A DNA stretch of 64,000 nucleotides, from positions 39,409 to 103,408 of the forward strand of contig NZ_PJIK01000013.1 of NCBI RefSeq assembly GCF_002929275.1, given 5' to 3'. Under the pieces are notes generated by a model. It saw nothing but the letters and a program-made list of their open reading frames with translations, was not told where the DNA came from and ran no database searches. Position 1 is the stretch's first letter. Each line of letters opens with the position of its first letter. The stretch comes from Arthrobacter sp. ZGTC131 (GTDB taxonomy: Bacteria > Actinomycetota > Actinomycetes > Actinomycetales > Micrococcaceae). The translations under genes were made by a program, and so were the position numbers. Shown here piece by piece: positions 25,553 through 35,662 of this stretch.

Positions 25553-26410
25553 ATGACCACTGCTGAAGCTGCTGCGACCCCTGACCGGACCACTCCCGCC
25601 GTCGTTCTGACGATTGCCGGCTCCGAGGCGACCGGCGGTGCCGGTGCCCAGGCGGACCTCAAGACGTTCCAGGAGCTGGGCGTCTTCGGCATCGCCAACC
25701 TCACCTGCATCGTGTCTTTCGATCCCTCGGACAGCTGGAACCACCGCTTCGTGCCGGTGGACCAAGAGGTTATTGCGCACCAGTTGGAGGCGACGACGGC
25801 GGCCTACGGTGCCGCTTCCGGCGCGCCTTCCGTGCTGGACACCGTGAAGATCGGCATGCTGGGCAGCCCCGCCACGATCGAAACCGTTGCCTCGGCGCTG
25901 GCCGGCGGCGGGTTCACCAACGTGGTGCTCGATCCCGTACTGATCTGCAAGGGCCAGGAGCCGGGGCACGCACTGGACACCGACCAGGCCCTCAAGGCGC
26001 AGATCCTGCCGCTGGCCACGTTTGTCACGCCGAACCACTTCGAGGCCGAGTCGCTGTCCGGGCTGGAAATCACGGACCTCGACTCGCTCAAGGCCGCGGC
26101 CATTCGCATCCATGAGATCAGCGGCGCCGCCGTGCTGGCCAAGGGCGGCGTGCGGCTGGCCGGGCCCGACGCCGTGGACGTCTTCTACGACGGAGAGACC
26201 CTCGAGGTCCTTTCCGCCCCGAAGGTGGGCGAGGTGGCCGTCTCAGGCGCAGGCTGTTCGCTGGCCGCCGCCGTGACGGCGGAGCTGGCCAAGGGCGCCG
26301 CACCTGTTGAGGCCGCCCGGACGGCGAAGGCGTTTGTCACGGCTGGTATCCGCAACCGCGTGGCGTCGGGCGCCCCGTTCGATGCGCTGTGGCAGGGTGG
26401 GGCCGTCTAG
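25553..26410 (+). CDS. ThiD/PdxK-type kinase (hydroxymethylpyrimidine or pyridoxal kinase)
   Basis: 285 residues from ATG 25553; CAGGAT ends six bases upstream. Ribokinase-like fold of the ThiD branch: VVLTIAGSEATGGAGAQADLKTFQELGVFG, KIGMLGSPATIE, LDPVLICKGQEPG, TPNHFEAESLSG, LAKGGVRL and the anion-hole/catalytic loop VSGAGCSLAAAVTAELAKG, where Cys replaces the Asp of other ribokinases as in Gram-positive ThiD/PdxK. The typical S(D/E)SSGGAG start reads SEATGGAG. Proteins of this kind phosphorylate HMP/HMP-P or pyridoxal, and sequence alone does not separate the two. No thiamine or B6 genes adjoin apart from the distant pdxS remnant. Confidence 0.8.
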   Translation: MTTAEAAATPDRTTPAVVLTIAGSEATGGAGAQADLKTFQELGVFGIANLTCIVSFDPSDSWNHRFVPVDQEVIAHQLEATTAAYGAASGAPSVLDTVKIGMLGSPATIETVASALAGGGFTNVVLDPVLICKGQEPGHALDTDQALKAQILPLATFVTPNHFEAESLSGLEITDLDSLKAAAIRIHEISGAAVLAKGGVRLAGPDAVDVFYDGETLEVLSAPKVGEVAVSGAGCSLAAAVTAELAKGAAPVEAARTAKAFVTAGIRNRVASGAPFDALWQGGAV

Positions 26411-26491
26411 CCGCGGGGACGCGGGCGCGTTCCGAGGATGCGCGTTCCCGGGGTGCGTCCCGGAGGCGCGTTCCCGGTGTGCGTCTTCGCG

Positions 26492-27796
26492 TCAGCGAGG
26501 GTCGGCTATCGTACCCATGAACAGCGGCAGGCCTGTCTCGGCGTGAAGGATCTGGTAACGGAACGGCCTGTCGAACTCGATGGTCCGTTCCGGCTGCGGC
26601 GGGGCGCTAGTAACCATGCCGTTGATCTGGGTCACCGCGGCCGCCACCGTGCCCTTTTCCGCGACGGTGATGTTGGCGGCCTGCGCAGCCTGTGTGACCA
26701 TCATTTTGGGCTGGATGGCGTCGAAGTCGGTGTCCGTGCTCAGCGTCTTTTTCAGTCCCATTGCTCCCAGGACTTCGCGGAGATCGAAGCTGCACTTGTG
26801 GTCCCAGCGCGGCAGCTGGATCTGGACGGTTTCCTGCCGGGCGGAATCCATGGTTCGGGCGATCTGGGCCAAAGTTTCCGCGCTCAGCACCGTGCCGGTG
26901 TTTGTACCTGCGCCCTCGCCCGTGCTCCTATTGGCCACGGGGTCCGGCAGGACCAGCCGCATCACGAAGCCCTCGGCATAGGGCAGGTCCACGCCCCGCC
27001 AGCCCCGGCCTTCCGCGTACTTCATGGGCAGCAGGTTGTGCATGGCAGGGGCGGTGATCTCCTTGCCCTCGGCCGTGGTGAACGGCAGGTCGGAAGTGTT
27101 GTTGGGATCGAACGGAACACTCCATGCGGCGGCGAAGTACAGCGCATTGAGGAGGCTGAAGGTGTTTCGGCGGTCGTATTCCGCGGGGGCCTCCTTGATC
27201 CGGCCGCCGGAGTTCTTATCCACCCATGCGTCGATGGCAGGTTTGGTGGCTGCCTCGTCGCCGAAGTCCACCGGATACACACCCGTGCCGTAGTGCCGGG
27301 CCAGCGTGTCAAGGTAGGCCGCACCCGTAGTGACCCCTGTGTCCACAAACAGGCCGTTCGCCGGGTGCATGACCGGCTTCCGCGGCGGGTTCCCTTCATC
27401 AACGGAGCCGGGATCGCCGTCGAACTTTTCCAGGGAAGCGAGCAGCGCGTTCAGGGCTTCATCGCGGTGGTCGGCGGGAAGCCCGAGGACGTCGTCCATC
27501 TCGGCAGCCGCCTCCCCCGACGCACCGGCGCGAAGCATGGCGAGTGCGATGAGCAGGCTGCCCGGCGAGGAGACGGTGTTGCCGTTGGCGCCGTCGCCGC
27601 CATCGGCCAGCAGCGCCTCCCCGAGTGTCAGGGCGGAGTCTCGGAGGGACCGCAACTCCGCGCCGTAGTCGGCGAGTTGCACCGAGACGCGTTCGACGCC
27701 GTCCGCCTTCAGGAGTCCGGGCTGCGGCGCAGAGCACGCTGTCAAGGCCGCCACCGCAGATACTGCCACCAATTTAGCCACTCGAATCCTGTTCAT
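26492..27796 (-). CDS. Serpin-family protease inhibitor, lipoprotein
   Basis: 434 residues, ATG with GAGGGGCGG upstream. The signal peptide ends in the lipobox LTAC, so the protein is tethered outside the membrane. The serpin fold is clear: NTVSSPGSLLIALAMLRAGASGEAAAEMDDVLG, WVDKNSGGRIKEA, LLNALYFAAAWSVPFD, MVTQAAQAANITVAEKGTVAAAV and the closing FDRPFRYQILHAETGLPLFMGTIADP. The hinge EKGTVAAAV has the small residues at P15-P9 that inhibitory serpins need to insert their loop. P1 falls in GMVTS, so an aliphatic or small residue would be presented and an elastase- or subtilisin-like target is inferred. The gap 26411-26491 holds three GCGCGTTCC repeats. Confidence 0.88.
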   Translation of the reverse strand: MNRIRVAKLVAVSAVAALTACSAPQPGLLKADGVERVSVQLADYGAELRSLRDSALTLGEALLADGGDGANGNTVSSPGSLLIALAMLRAGASGEAAAEMDDVLGLPADHRDEALNALLASLEKFDGDPGSVDEGNPPRKPVMHPANGLFVDTGVTTGAAYLDTLARHYGTGVYPVDFGDEAATKPAIDAWVDKNSGGRIKEAPAEYDRRNTFSLLNALYFAAAWSVPFDPNNTSDLPFTTAEGKEITAPAMHNLLPMKYAEGRGWRGVDLPYAEGFVMRLVLPDPVANRSTGEGAGTNTGTVLSAETLAQIARTMDSARQETVQIQLPRWDHKCSFDLREVLGAMGLKKTLSTDTDFDAIQPKMMVTQAAQAANITVAEKGTVAAAVTQINGMVTSAPPQPERTIEFDRPFRYQILHAETGLPLFMGTIADPR

Positions 27797-27905
27797 TGCC
27801 GCCCCTCAGACAAACCGCGGAAAACCGCCTATTCACAGTCAACCAGCAGGGTCTGACAGTAACGATGCCTGTCCGGTCACGGTTTGTCGTCGTTTAGGTC
27901 TCGCG

Positions 27906-27990
27906 CTCCGACGCTCTCCCACCGTTCGCAACGTTTTCGCCAACGCTCCCTTACTTCCTGCATGTTCCGGGTCAAGGCTCTCTCAGGTTT
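27906..27990 (-). repeat. Intergenic repeat of the GTGGGAGAGCGTC family (degenerate copies)
   Basis: On the - strand this stretch reads ...GCAGGAAGTAAGGGAGCGTTGG... then ...GAACGGTGGGAGAGCGTCGG, the same unit as the array at 30405-30520 with a period near 32 bases but more drift. It lies between the divergent serpin and DUF1801 genes. No gene was seen in 27797-28038. Confidence 0.6.
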
Positions 27991-28038
27991 GTGGCACCGG
28001 CGTATCCTCTAGACACACCGGAAGCGGAGGAGCGAAGG

Positions 28039-28398
28039 ATGCCACAGCACTTTTCTAGCGTTGACGAGTACATCGCGTCGTTCCCCGCCGACGTGCAGCC
28101 AATCCTCCAGCAGATCCGCAGCCACGCCCATGCGGCGGTGCCCGGCGCTGGCGAGATGATCAGCTACGGCATCCCCACGATCACGCTAAATGGGCACTAC
28201 GTGGTGTACTTCGCAGCCTGGAAACACCACGTTTCCGTCTATCCGGTTCCCCGCGGGGATGAGGCGCTCGAGCGGGAGATCGCACCATATCTGGTGGCAA
28301 AGGGCACGCTGAAGTTTCCGTTGGGGAAGCCTATTCCCTACGAACTCATCGGCAGGGTGTCGGCGAGGCTGGCGGCGGAGCGGCACGGCGGAAAGTAG
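28039..28398 (+). CDS. DUF1801 family protein (YdhG-like)
   Basis: 119 residues from ATG 28039, with GGAGGAGCG upstream. Family pattern: FSSVDEYIASFPADVQPILQQIRSHAHAAVPGAGEMISYGIPTITLNGHYVVYFAAWKHHVSVYP, then LVAKGTLKFPLGKPIPYELIGRVSARL. This is the frataxin-like fold of the YdhG/DUF1801 group, small cytoplasmic proteins sometimes proposed to handle iron. It converges on poxB with a 120-bp GC-rich gap. Function unknown. Confidence 0.8.
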   Translation: MPQHFSSVDEYIASFPADVQPILQQIRSHAHAAVPGAGEMISYGIPTITLNGHYVVYFAAWKHHVSVYPVPRGDEALEREIAPYLVAKGTLKFPLGKPIPYELIGRVSARLAAERHGGK

Positions 28399-28518
28399 GA
28401 CCTCCCCGCGGATCCCGTCCCCAAGCCGTGGCGGCAGCGCCGCCGTCGGCCGTTCCTCAAACTGCCGCCGCCGGCCGTTACGCAAATCAGCGCCGTCCGC
28501 CCCCGCCGGCGCGGCCAA

Positions 28519-30267
28519 TCAACGCCGGGGGATGTTGCGCAGGTTGCTCCGGGCCATGCTGACGGCCTCACCGGCGCCACGGTTAAGGACCACTTTGGAC
28601 ATCGCCGTGGCGAAGCCCAGGACCTGCGCCCCCTTGATCTTCGGCGGAATCGAGAGCGCTTTGGGATCGGTGATGAGTTCCACCAGCGACGGTCCCGGAT
28701 GGGCGAATGCCTCGCGGTAGGCCTCCTCGATCCGGGCCGGATCCGTGACGCGGACCGAATGGAACCCGAGAGCCTGGGCGACCGCCGCGTAGTTGGCGTC
28801 CGGCACATCGACGCCGAAGTCGGGCAGGCCGTCCACCAGCATCTCAAGCTTGACCATGCCCAGGGTGGAGTTATTGAACACCACCACGTTTACCGGCAGC
28901 CGGTAAGCGGCGACCGTGATCAGCTCGCCGAGCAGCATGGACAGTCCGCCGTCGCCCGAGACCGAAACCACCTGGCGCCCGGGATAGGCCAGCTGCGCGC
29001 CGATCGCATGCGGCAGGGCATTGGCCATGGAGCCGTGCAGGAACGATCCGATCAGCCGGCGGGTGCCCAGCGGGTTGATGTACCGCGCAGTCCAGACGTT
29101 GCACATCCCTGTGTCGGCGGTGAAAATGGCATCCTCCGCCGCCACCTGGTCCAGCAGGGACGCGGCGTACTCCGGGTGGATCGGCTGCTTCTTTTCCACT
29201 TTGCGGGTGTAGGCCCCGACGGCCTTGTTCATGAGCCGGTCGTGCTTCTTGAGCATCTGGTCGAGGAAGCGGCGGCTCTTTTTCAGCGTCAGCAGGGGCA
29301 TCAGCGCCGCGAGCGTGGGCAGCACGTCACCATGGACGGCAATGTCGACGTCTGTCCGCCTCCCCAGTTTGTGGGCGGCGCGGTCCACCTGGGCCGTGCG
29401 CGTGCCGGGAAGGAACTGGTCATACGGAAAATCGGTGCCGAGCAGGATCAGCAGGTCCGCGTCCTCGATCCCCTCAGCGGCGGCACCGTAGCCCAGCAGC
29501 CCGGTCATTCCGATGTCGTATGGGTTGTCGTACTGCATGAAGTCTTTGCCGCGGAGCGAGTGGCCGATCGGTGCCCGGATCAGCTCGGCCAGCGCAATGA
29601 CCTCATCGTGGGCGCCCTGCACGCCGGCACCGGCGAAGATGGCCACCTTCTCGGCCGAGTTGATGGCATCAGCCAACTGCTGGACGCTCTCCGGCGCCGG
29701 CACAAGGGTTGCAGGTACGAACGCTGCAGGAAGCGGGGTGTCAGTTGTTGCTTCGAGTCCGGCGATATCGCCGGGAACGGTCACGACGGCGACGCCTCCT
29801 AATGCAATGGCGTGCTGGATCGCGCTGTGCATCACCCGAGGCGCTTGCTCTGCCGTGCTGACCAGTTCCGAGTACACCGAGCATTCGTTGAAGATCCGGT
29901 CGGGGTGGGTTTCCTGGAAGAATCCGCTGCCGATCTGCTTGCTGGGGATGTGCGAGGCGATGGCCAGGACGGGCGCCCCCGACCGGTTCGCGTCGTAGAG
30001 CCCGTTGATCAGGTGCAGGTTCCCCGGGCCGCACGAACCCGCGCAGACTGCGAGCCGGCCCGTCAGCTGGGCTTCGGCCGCCGCGGCGAAGGCGGCCGCC
30101 TCTTCATGCCGGACATGGATCCAGTCAATGCCGCCCTTGGAGGCGCCGCCCGTTTGCCGCACGGCATCGACAATCGGATTGAGGCTGTCCCCCACGATCC
30201 CGTAAATTCGCTGCACTCCGGCAGCCTGCAGCTGTTCGATGAGCTGGTTTGCAAGTTCCTTGGCCAT
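28519..30267 (-). CDS. poxB: Pyruvate dehydrogenase (quinone)/pyruvate oxidase, ThDP-dependent
   Basis: 582 residues, the full length of the family. N-terminal ThDP-binding domain (LANQLIEQLQAAGVQRIYGIVGDSLNPIVDAVR, DWIHVRHEEAAAFAAAAEAQLTG), central FAD-binding part (IFAGAGVQGAHDE, DLLILLGTDFPYDQFLP), and C-terminal ThDP domain with the GDGG...NN diphosphate motif (SVSGDGGLSMLLGELITVAAYRLPVNVVVFNN) near residue 437. The product converts pyruvate to acetate and CO2 and passes electrons to quinone at the membrane. The last residues (KVVLNRGAGEAVSMARSNLRNIPRR) match the membrane-binding tail region in position. It lies beside the glyoxylate-shunt genes, which would re-assimilate acetate. Confidence 0.9.
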   Translation of the reverse strand: MAKELANQLIEQLQAAGVQRIYGIVGDSLNPIVDAVRQTGGASKGGIDWIHVRHEEAAAFAAAAEAQLTGRLAVCAGSCGPGNLHLINGLYDANRSGAPVLAIASHIPSKQIGSGFFQETHPDRIFNECSVYSELVSTAEQAPRVMHSAIQHAIALGGVAVVTVPGDIAGLEATTDTPLPAAFVPATLVPAPESVQQLADAINSAEKVAIFAGAGVQGAHDEVIALAELIRAPIGHSLRGKDFMQYDNPYDIGMTGLLGYGAAAEGIEDADLLILLGTDFPYDQFLPGTRTAQVDRAAHKLGRRTDVDIAVHGDVLPTLAALMPLLTLKKSRRFLDQMLKKHDRLMNKAVGAYTRKVEKKQPIHPEYAASLLDQVAAEDAIFTADTGMCNVWTARYINPLGTRRLIGSFLHGSMANALPHAIGAQLAYPGRQVVSVSGDGGLSMLLGELITVAAYRLPVNVVVFNNSTLGMVKLEMLVDGLPDFGVDVPDANYAAVAQALGFHSVRVTDPARIEEAYREAFAHPGPSLVELITDPKALSIPPKIKGAQVLGFATAMSKVVLNRGAGEAVSMARSNLRNIPRR

Positions 30268-30404
30268 GAGTGCACGCTCCCGCGATCGGCTTGATGTGCT
30301 GACAGGGCCAATATAGTCCGCCCGCCTTGGGACGGTTTCCAGGTTTTCAAACGGACGACGGCGGCGCGCGGCGCCGGGGCCGGCGCCGCGACGCGACGCG
30401 GGCA

Positions 30405-30520
30405 GGACGTGGGAGAGCGTCCGGGCGAAACCCGCAGGAAGTGGGAGAGCTTCCGGCGGAAACCCGCAGGACGTGGGAGAGCGTCCGGCGGAAACCTGCG
30501 GGAAGTGATATAGCGTCGAT
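30405..30520 (+). repeat. Array of four 32-bp repeats, each with a small hairpin
   Basis: Units start at 30405, 30437, 30469 and 30501, exactly 32 bases apart. The core is GGACGTGGGAGAGCGTCC in units 1 and 3 and GGAAGTGGGAGAGCTTCC in unit 2, so the stem is kept while its sequence changes; unit 4 is degenerate. Spacers read (C)GGCGGAAACCCGCA. The array fills most of the 302-bp gap 30268-30569 between poxB and the RamB-like gene; no gene is seen there. A GGGCGC/GCGCCC hairpin follows at 30527-30550. Confidence 0.85.
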
Positions 30521-30569
30521 CAGGTCGGGCGCGTCCGGGACGAAGCGCCCAGGCCCGTGCAGGGCGCCC

Positions 30570-32057
30570 CTAGCTCCCCGAGTGCGCCTGCAGGAACGTG
30601 TACACCTCGGTCTCGTCCACGCCGGGGAACGCGCCGGGAGGCATGGCAGCCAGCAGGTGGGAGTGAGCCCGGGCGGACGGCCAGGCATTGCCCGCCCACT
30701 CCGACGTCAGCGAGGCCGGAGGCCGGCGGCAGCAGTTCTCATCCGGGCAGGTGGACTTGGACCGCTCGGTGGTCTCCCGGCCGCGGAACCACTTCACCTG
30801 GGCATAAGGCACGCCGACGGACAGCGAGAAGTCGCCGTTCGCGGAGCGTTCGGTCCGGGCCGTGCACCAGTAGGTCCCGGCCGGGGTGTCCGTGTACTGG
30901 TTGTACGCGCTGAACTTGTCCGGCACGTCGAAGACCACCCGCGATGTCCAGTTCTTGCACGACGGCTGGCCCTCAATGGCGCCGGTGTGGTCCTGAGGGA
31001 ACGTCACGCCGTCGTTCTCGTAGGCCTTGTAGATGATGCCGCTCTTGTGGGTCTTCTGGAAGTGCGTACGGATGTCCAGGTGCTGTGTGGCAAGGTTCGT
31101 GAACCGGTGCGCGGCGGTTTCGTAGGACACGGCGAAGGCGTCCCGGATGTCCTCCACGGCTATTTCCTTGGCCTGCTTGGCACGCTGCAGGAACTCCACG
31201 GTGGCCTGCTCCGGGAGCATGAGCGCGGCGGCGAAATAATTCGTGGCCACGCGCTGCATCAGGAAGTCACCGTAATTCGACGGCGTCTGGTGGCCCAGGA
31301 CGTAATGCCCCAGCGCCTGTAGCAGCACCGAACGAGGATCGTGATCGGTGCGCTGGTTCTGCGTGAGATAAATTCGGCGGTTTTTAAGATCCGTCACGGA
31401 ACGGGTTGAATGCGGCAGGTCGCCCACGTGGTGAAGGCTGAAACCGAGGTGCCCGGCGATGTCCGCAATGACGTGGTGCGACAGTGGACCGCTGGTGTGC
31501 CCCACCGACGCCAGCACCTTCTGGGCCTCGGCCTCGTACTCCGGGAAATAGTTGTTCCGCTCCCGCATCATGGCGCGCAGTTCGGCATTGGCGCGGCGCG
31601 CCTCTTCGGGCGTCGCCACCTGATCGTTGAGCCTGCGCTCCAGCTCATGCTGCAGCCCCACCATCGACTCGAGAACATCCATCGGCAGCCGCGAGCTGAT
31701 GCGGATTTTCGGCAGGTTCAGCGACTCGTAGAGGGGGCTGCGCTGGTACCGTTCCAGCTCGATCTCCAGGGCCGCGCGCCGGTTGGGCGGCTCGGCGCCG
31801 AGCAACTGGTCGATGCTGACATTCAGAGCCGCCGCCAGCTGCTGCAGCAGTCCCAGTTTGGGCTCGCGCTTGCCGTTCTCAATCAGGCTCAGCTGGCTGG
31901 GGGCGGTCCCGACGGCGGCACTCAGGTCATCGAGCGTCATGCCCGCCGCTTTGCGCAGGTGGCGCACGCGGCGGCCCAGGCTGATGACGTCCAGTTCGGG
32001 GGCCGCAGGGGACGACGGCGGGGTGGCGGCTTTGCGATTCCAGCTCGTAGGCGACAT
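30570..32057 (-). CDS. ramB: XRE-family short-chain fatty acid transcriptional regulator (RamB/ScfR-like)
   Basis: 495 residues. Helix-turn-helix near residues 28-80 (LGRRVRHLRKAAGMTLDDLSAAVGTAPSQLSLIENGKREP), a linker, an ImmA/IrrE-like domain with LLQALGHYVLGH in place of the HExxH motif, so no protease activity is expected, and a C-terminal DUF2083-type domain with a Cys-rich CPDENCC segment. Corynebacterial RamB binds upstream of aceA and aceB and controls acetate metabolism; here the gene diverges from aceA with malate synthase and poxB nearby, which fits the same role. TATTCT ends six bases before the ATG, so it is probably leaderless. The N-terminal 20 residues are Pro/Ser-rich. Confidence 0.88.
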   Translation of the reverse strand: MSPTSWNRKAATPPSSPAAPELDVISLGRRVRHLRKAAGMTLDDLSAAVGTAPSQLSLIENGKREPKLGLLQQLAAALNVSIDQLLGAEPPNRRAALEIELERYQRSPLYESLNLPKIRISSRLPMDVLESMVGLQHELERRLNDQVATPEEARRANAELRAMMRERNNYFPEYEAEAQKVLASVGHTSGPLSHHVIADIAGHLGFSLHHVGDLPHSTRSVTDLKNRRIYLTQNQRTDHDPRSVLLQALGHYVLGHQTPSNYGDFLMQRVATNYFAAALMLPEQATVEFLQRAKQAKEIAVEDIRDAFAVSYETAAHRFTNLATQHLDIRTHFQKTHKSGIIYKAYENDGVTFPQDHTGAIEGQPSCKNWTSRVVFDVPDKFSAYNQYTDTPAGTYWCTARTERSANGDFSLSVGVPYAQVKWFRGRETTERSKSTCPDENCCRRPPASLTSEWAGNAWPSARAHSHLLAAMPPGAFPGVDETEVYTFLQAHSGS

Positions 32058-32106
32058 TTATGCAGAATACGCGAAGAAGTGCATTTCTTTCCAGCATTCT
32101 TATCTA

Positions 32107-32133
32107 GAAAGTCTCTTGAAAGTGCAGAAAAGT
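32107..32133 (+). promoter_or_regulatory. Helically phased GAAAGT direct repeats in the ramB-aceA divergent region
   Basis: GAAAGT at 32107-32112 and 32118-32123 and AAAAGT at 32128-32133 repeat with spacing of about 10.5 bases, placing them on one face of the helix. Corynebacterial RamB sites contain an AAAGT/ACTTT core, so these are candidate RamB sites upstream of aceA. The rest of the 179-bp gap was not resolved into promoters. Confidence 0.4.
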
Positions 32134-32236
32134 AGGTGTCACGGAAAGAAACACCGCACCGGTCCAGCCAGCCGGAACTGCAAGGACGCAGGGACAGCCG
32201 GCCCGGACAACCCGGAGCACAAACGAGGAGACAAAG

Positions 32237-33568
32237 ATGACTGCAGCATTTGAGCCCACCCAGCAGACGCCCGAACAGCAGGCCGCCGCACTGGAGCTCG
32301 AGTGGGCTGCCGACCCGCGCTGGGAAGGCGTCACTCGAGACTACTCAGCCTCCGACGTCGTCCGCCTCCGCGGCCGCGTCTCCGAAGAACACACGCTGGC
32401 TCGGCGCGGCTCCGAGAAGCTGTGGAAGCAGCTCACCGAGGAGCACAAGGAAGGCAAGTACACCAACGCCCTGGGCGCCCTCACCGGCAACCAAGCCGTG
32501 CAGCAGGTCAAGGCCGGCCTCCGCGCCATCTACCTCTCCGGCTGGCAGGTGGCCGCGGATGCCAACAACTCCGGCCACACCTACCCGGACCAGTCGCTGT
32601 ACCCGGCAAACTCGGTTCCCACGGTGGTCCGCCGGATCAACAACGCCCTGCTCCGTGCCGACCAGATCGAGTTCTCCGAGGGCATCCAGACCGTCGAGGA
32701 CTGGCTGGTGCCGATCGTCGCCGATGCCGAGGCAGGCTTCGGCGGCCCGCTCAACGCCTACGAGCTGATGAAGTCCATGATCCAGGCCGGCGCCTCGGGC
32801 GTCCACTGGGAGGACCAGCTCGCCTCGGAAAAGAAGTGCGGCCATCTCGGCGGCAAGGTCCTGATCCCCACCCAGCAGCACGTCAGGACCCTGAACGCAG
32901 CCCGCCTGGCCGCCGACGTCGCCGGCACCCCCTCCGTGGTCATCGCCCGCACCGACGCGGAAGCGGCAACCCTGATCACCTCCGACGTCGACGAGCGCGA
33001 CCAGGAATTCATCCTCCGCGAAGGGGGCCAGCCGGTCCGCACCCCGGAAGGCTTCTACAAGGTCCGCAACGGCATCGAACCCTGCATCGCCCGCGCCAAG
33101 GCCTACGCCCCGTACTCCGACCTCATCTGGATGGAAACGGGCACCCCGGACCTCGAGCTGGCCCGCAAGTTCGCGGAATCCGTCAAAGCGGAGTTCCCCG
33201 ACCAGATGCTCTCCTACAACTGCTCGCCGTCGTTCAACTGGCGCAAGCACCTGGACGACGCCACCATCGCCAAGTTCCAGCGGGAACTCGGCGCCATGGG
33301 CTTCACCTTCCAGTTCATCACCCTGGCCGGCTTCCACGCCCTGAACTACTCGATGTTCGACCTCGCCCACGGCTACGCCCGTGAAGGCATGAGCGCCTAC
33401 GTCGAGCTGCAGGAGAAGGAATTCGCCTCCGAGTCCCGCGGCTACACCGCGACCAAACACCAGCGCGAAGTCGGCACCGGCTACTTCGACGACATCGCCA
33501 CCGCGCTCAACCCGAACGCATCCACTTTGGCTCTCGTGGGATCCACGGAAGAGGGCCAGTTCCACTAA
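32237..33568 (+). CDS. aceA: Isocitrate lyase
   Basis: 443 residues, ATG with GAGGAG about eight bases upstream. It splits isocitrate into glyoxylate and succinate, the first step of the glyoxylate shunt. The catalytic loop KKCGHLGGK lies at about 199-207; other family stretches are [53 protein letters not shown] and [14 protein letters not shown]. Length matches short bacterial isocitrate lyases. It diverges from the RamB-like gene, which probably represses it on sugars. A strong hairpin follows the gene, so malate synthase downstream is likely transcribed separately. Confidence 0.96.
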   Translation: MTAAFEPTQQTPEQQAAALELEWAADPRWEGVTRDYSASDVVRLRGRVSEEHTLARRGSEKLWKQLTEEHKEGKYTNALGALTGNQAVQQVKAGLRAIYLSGWQVAADANNSGHTYPDQSLYPANSVPTVVRRINNALLRADQIEFSEGIQTVEDWLVPIVADAEAGFGGPLNAYELMKSMIQAGASGVHWEDQLASEKKCGHLGGKVLIPTQQHVRTLNAARLAADVAGTPSVVIARTDAEAATLITSDVDERDQEFILREGGQPVRTPEGFYKVRNGIEPCIARAKAYAPYSDLIWMETGTPDLELARKFAESVKAEFPDQMLSYNCSPSFNWRKHLDDATIAKFQRELGAMGFTFQFITLAGFHALNYSMFDLAHGYAREGMSAYVELQEKEFASESRGYTATKHQREVGTGYFDDIATALNPNASTLALVGSTEEGQFH

Positions 33569-33640
33569 CACTTCCCGCTCGACGGCGGACTGGTCCCCTC
33601 CGGCCTTCGGACCGGCATTGCTCTGCCTGCTATTCCCCAT

Positions 33641-33679
33641 GCCCGGGTCCGACCTCGCTGAGCGAGGACGGACCCGGGC
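33641..33679 (+). terminator. Hairpin terminator after aceA
   Basis: GCCCGGGTCCG at 33641-33651 pairs with CGGACCCGGGC at 33669-33679, with an inner CCTCGC/GCGAGG stem. CCCCTTTT follows at 33686-33693. Placed 73 bp after the aceA stop. Confidence 0.85.
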
Positions 33680-33793
33680 ACAGGGCCCCTTTTACGCAGG
33701 CTGCCGCAATACCGGCACCTTCGGCCTTGTGAGTAGCGCACCTTTGGCCCCTCCCGCCGTCGAACTTCCCTTTTCGTCTTTAAGGAGACAGAA

Positions 33794-35464
<1,671 letters not shown>

Positions 35465-35566
35465 CCCCTGGCCCTAGATTTCCGTCCGCCGGGCTGCCAC
35501 GCCTTCGCAACAGCACCCCCGAAATCCGGGGAGGCAGCCCGGCAACGGAACCCACCTTTCATAGCT

Positions 35567-35625
35567 GCGAACTGGCAGCTGATGACCGCAAACCCAAGGT
35601 TTGAGGGCATCAGCTGCCAGTTCGC
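35567..35625. terminator. Long perfect hairpin between convergent aceB and MFS genes
   Basis: 35567-35584 (GCGAACTGGCAGCTGATG) is the exact reverse complement of 35608-35625, and the 23-base loop holds a further CAAACC/GGTTTG stem (35589-35603). An 18-bp perfect stem between convergent genes is consistent with a two-way terminator. Confidence 0.8.
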
Positions 35626-35662
35626 GCTGGTGTGCGCGGGAAGTACGACGGCGGCGCTTGCC

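Noticed and set aside
30405-30520. CRISPR array
   Set aside because: The unit is contiguous at 32 bases with near-identical spacers and no cas genes; it is a tandem intergenic repeat.
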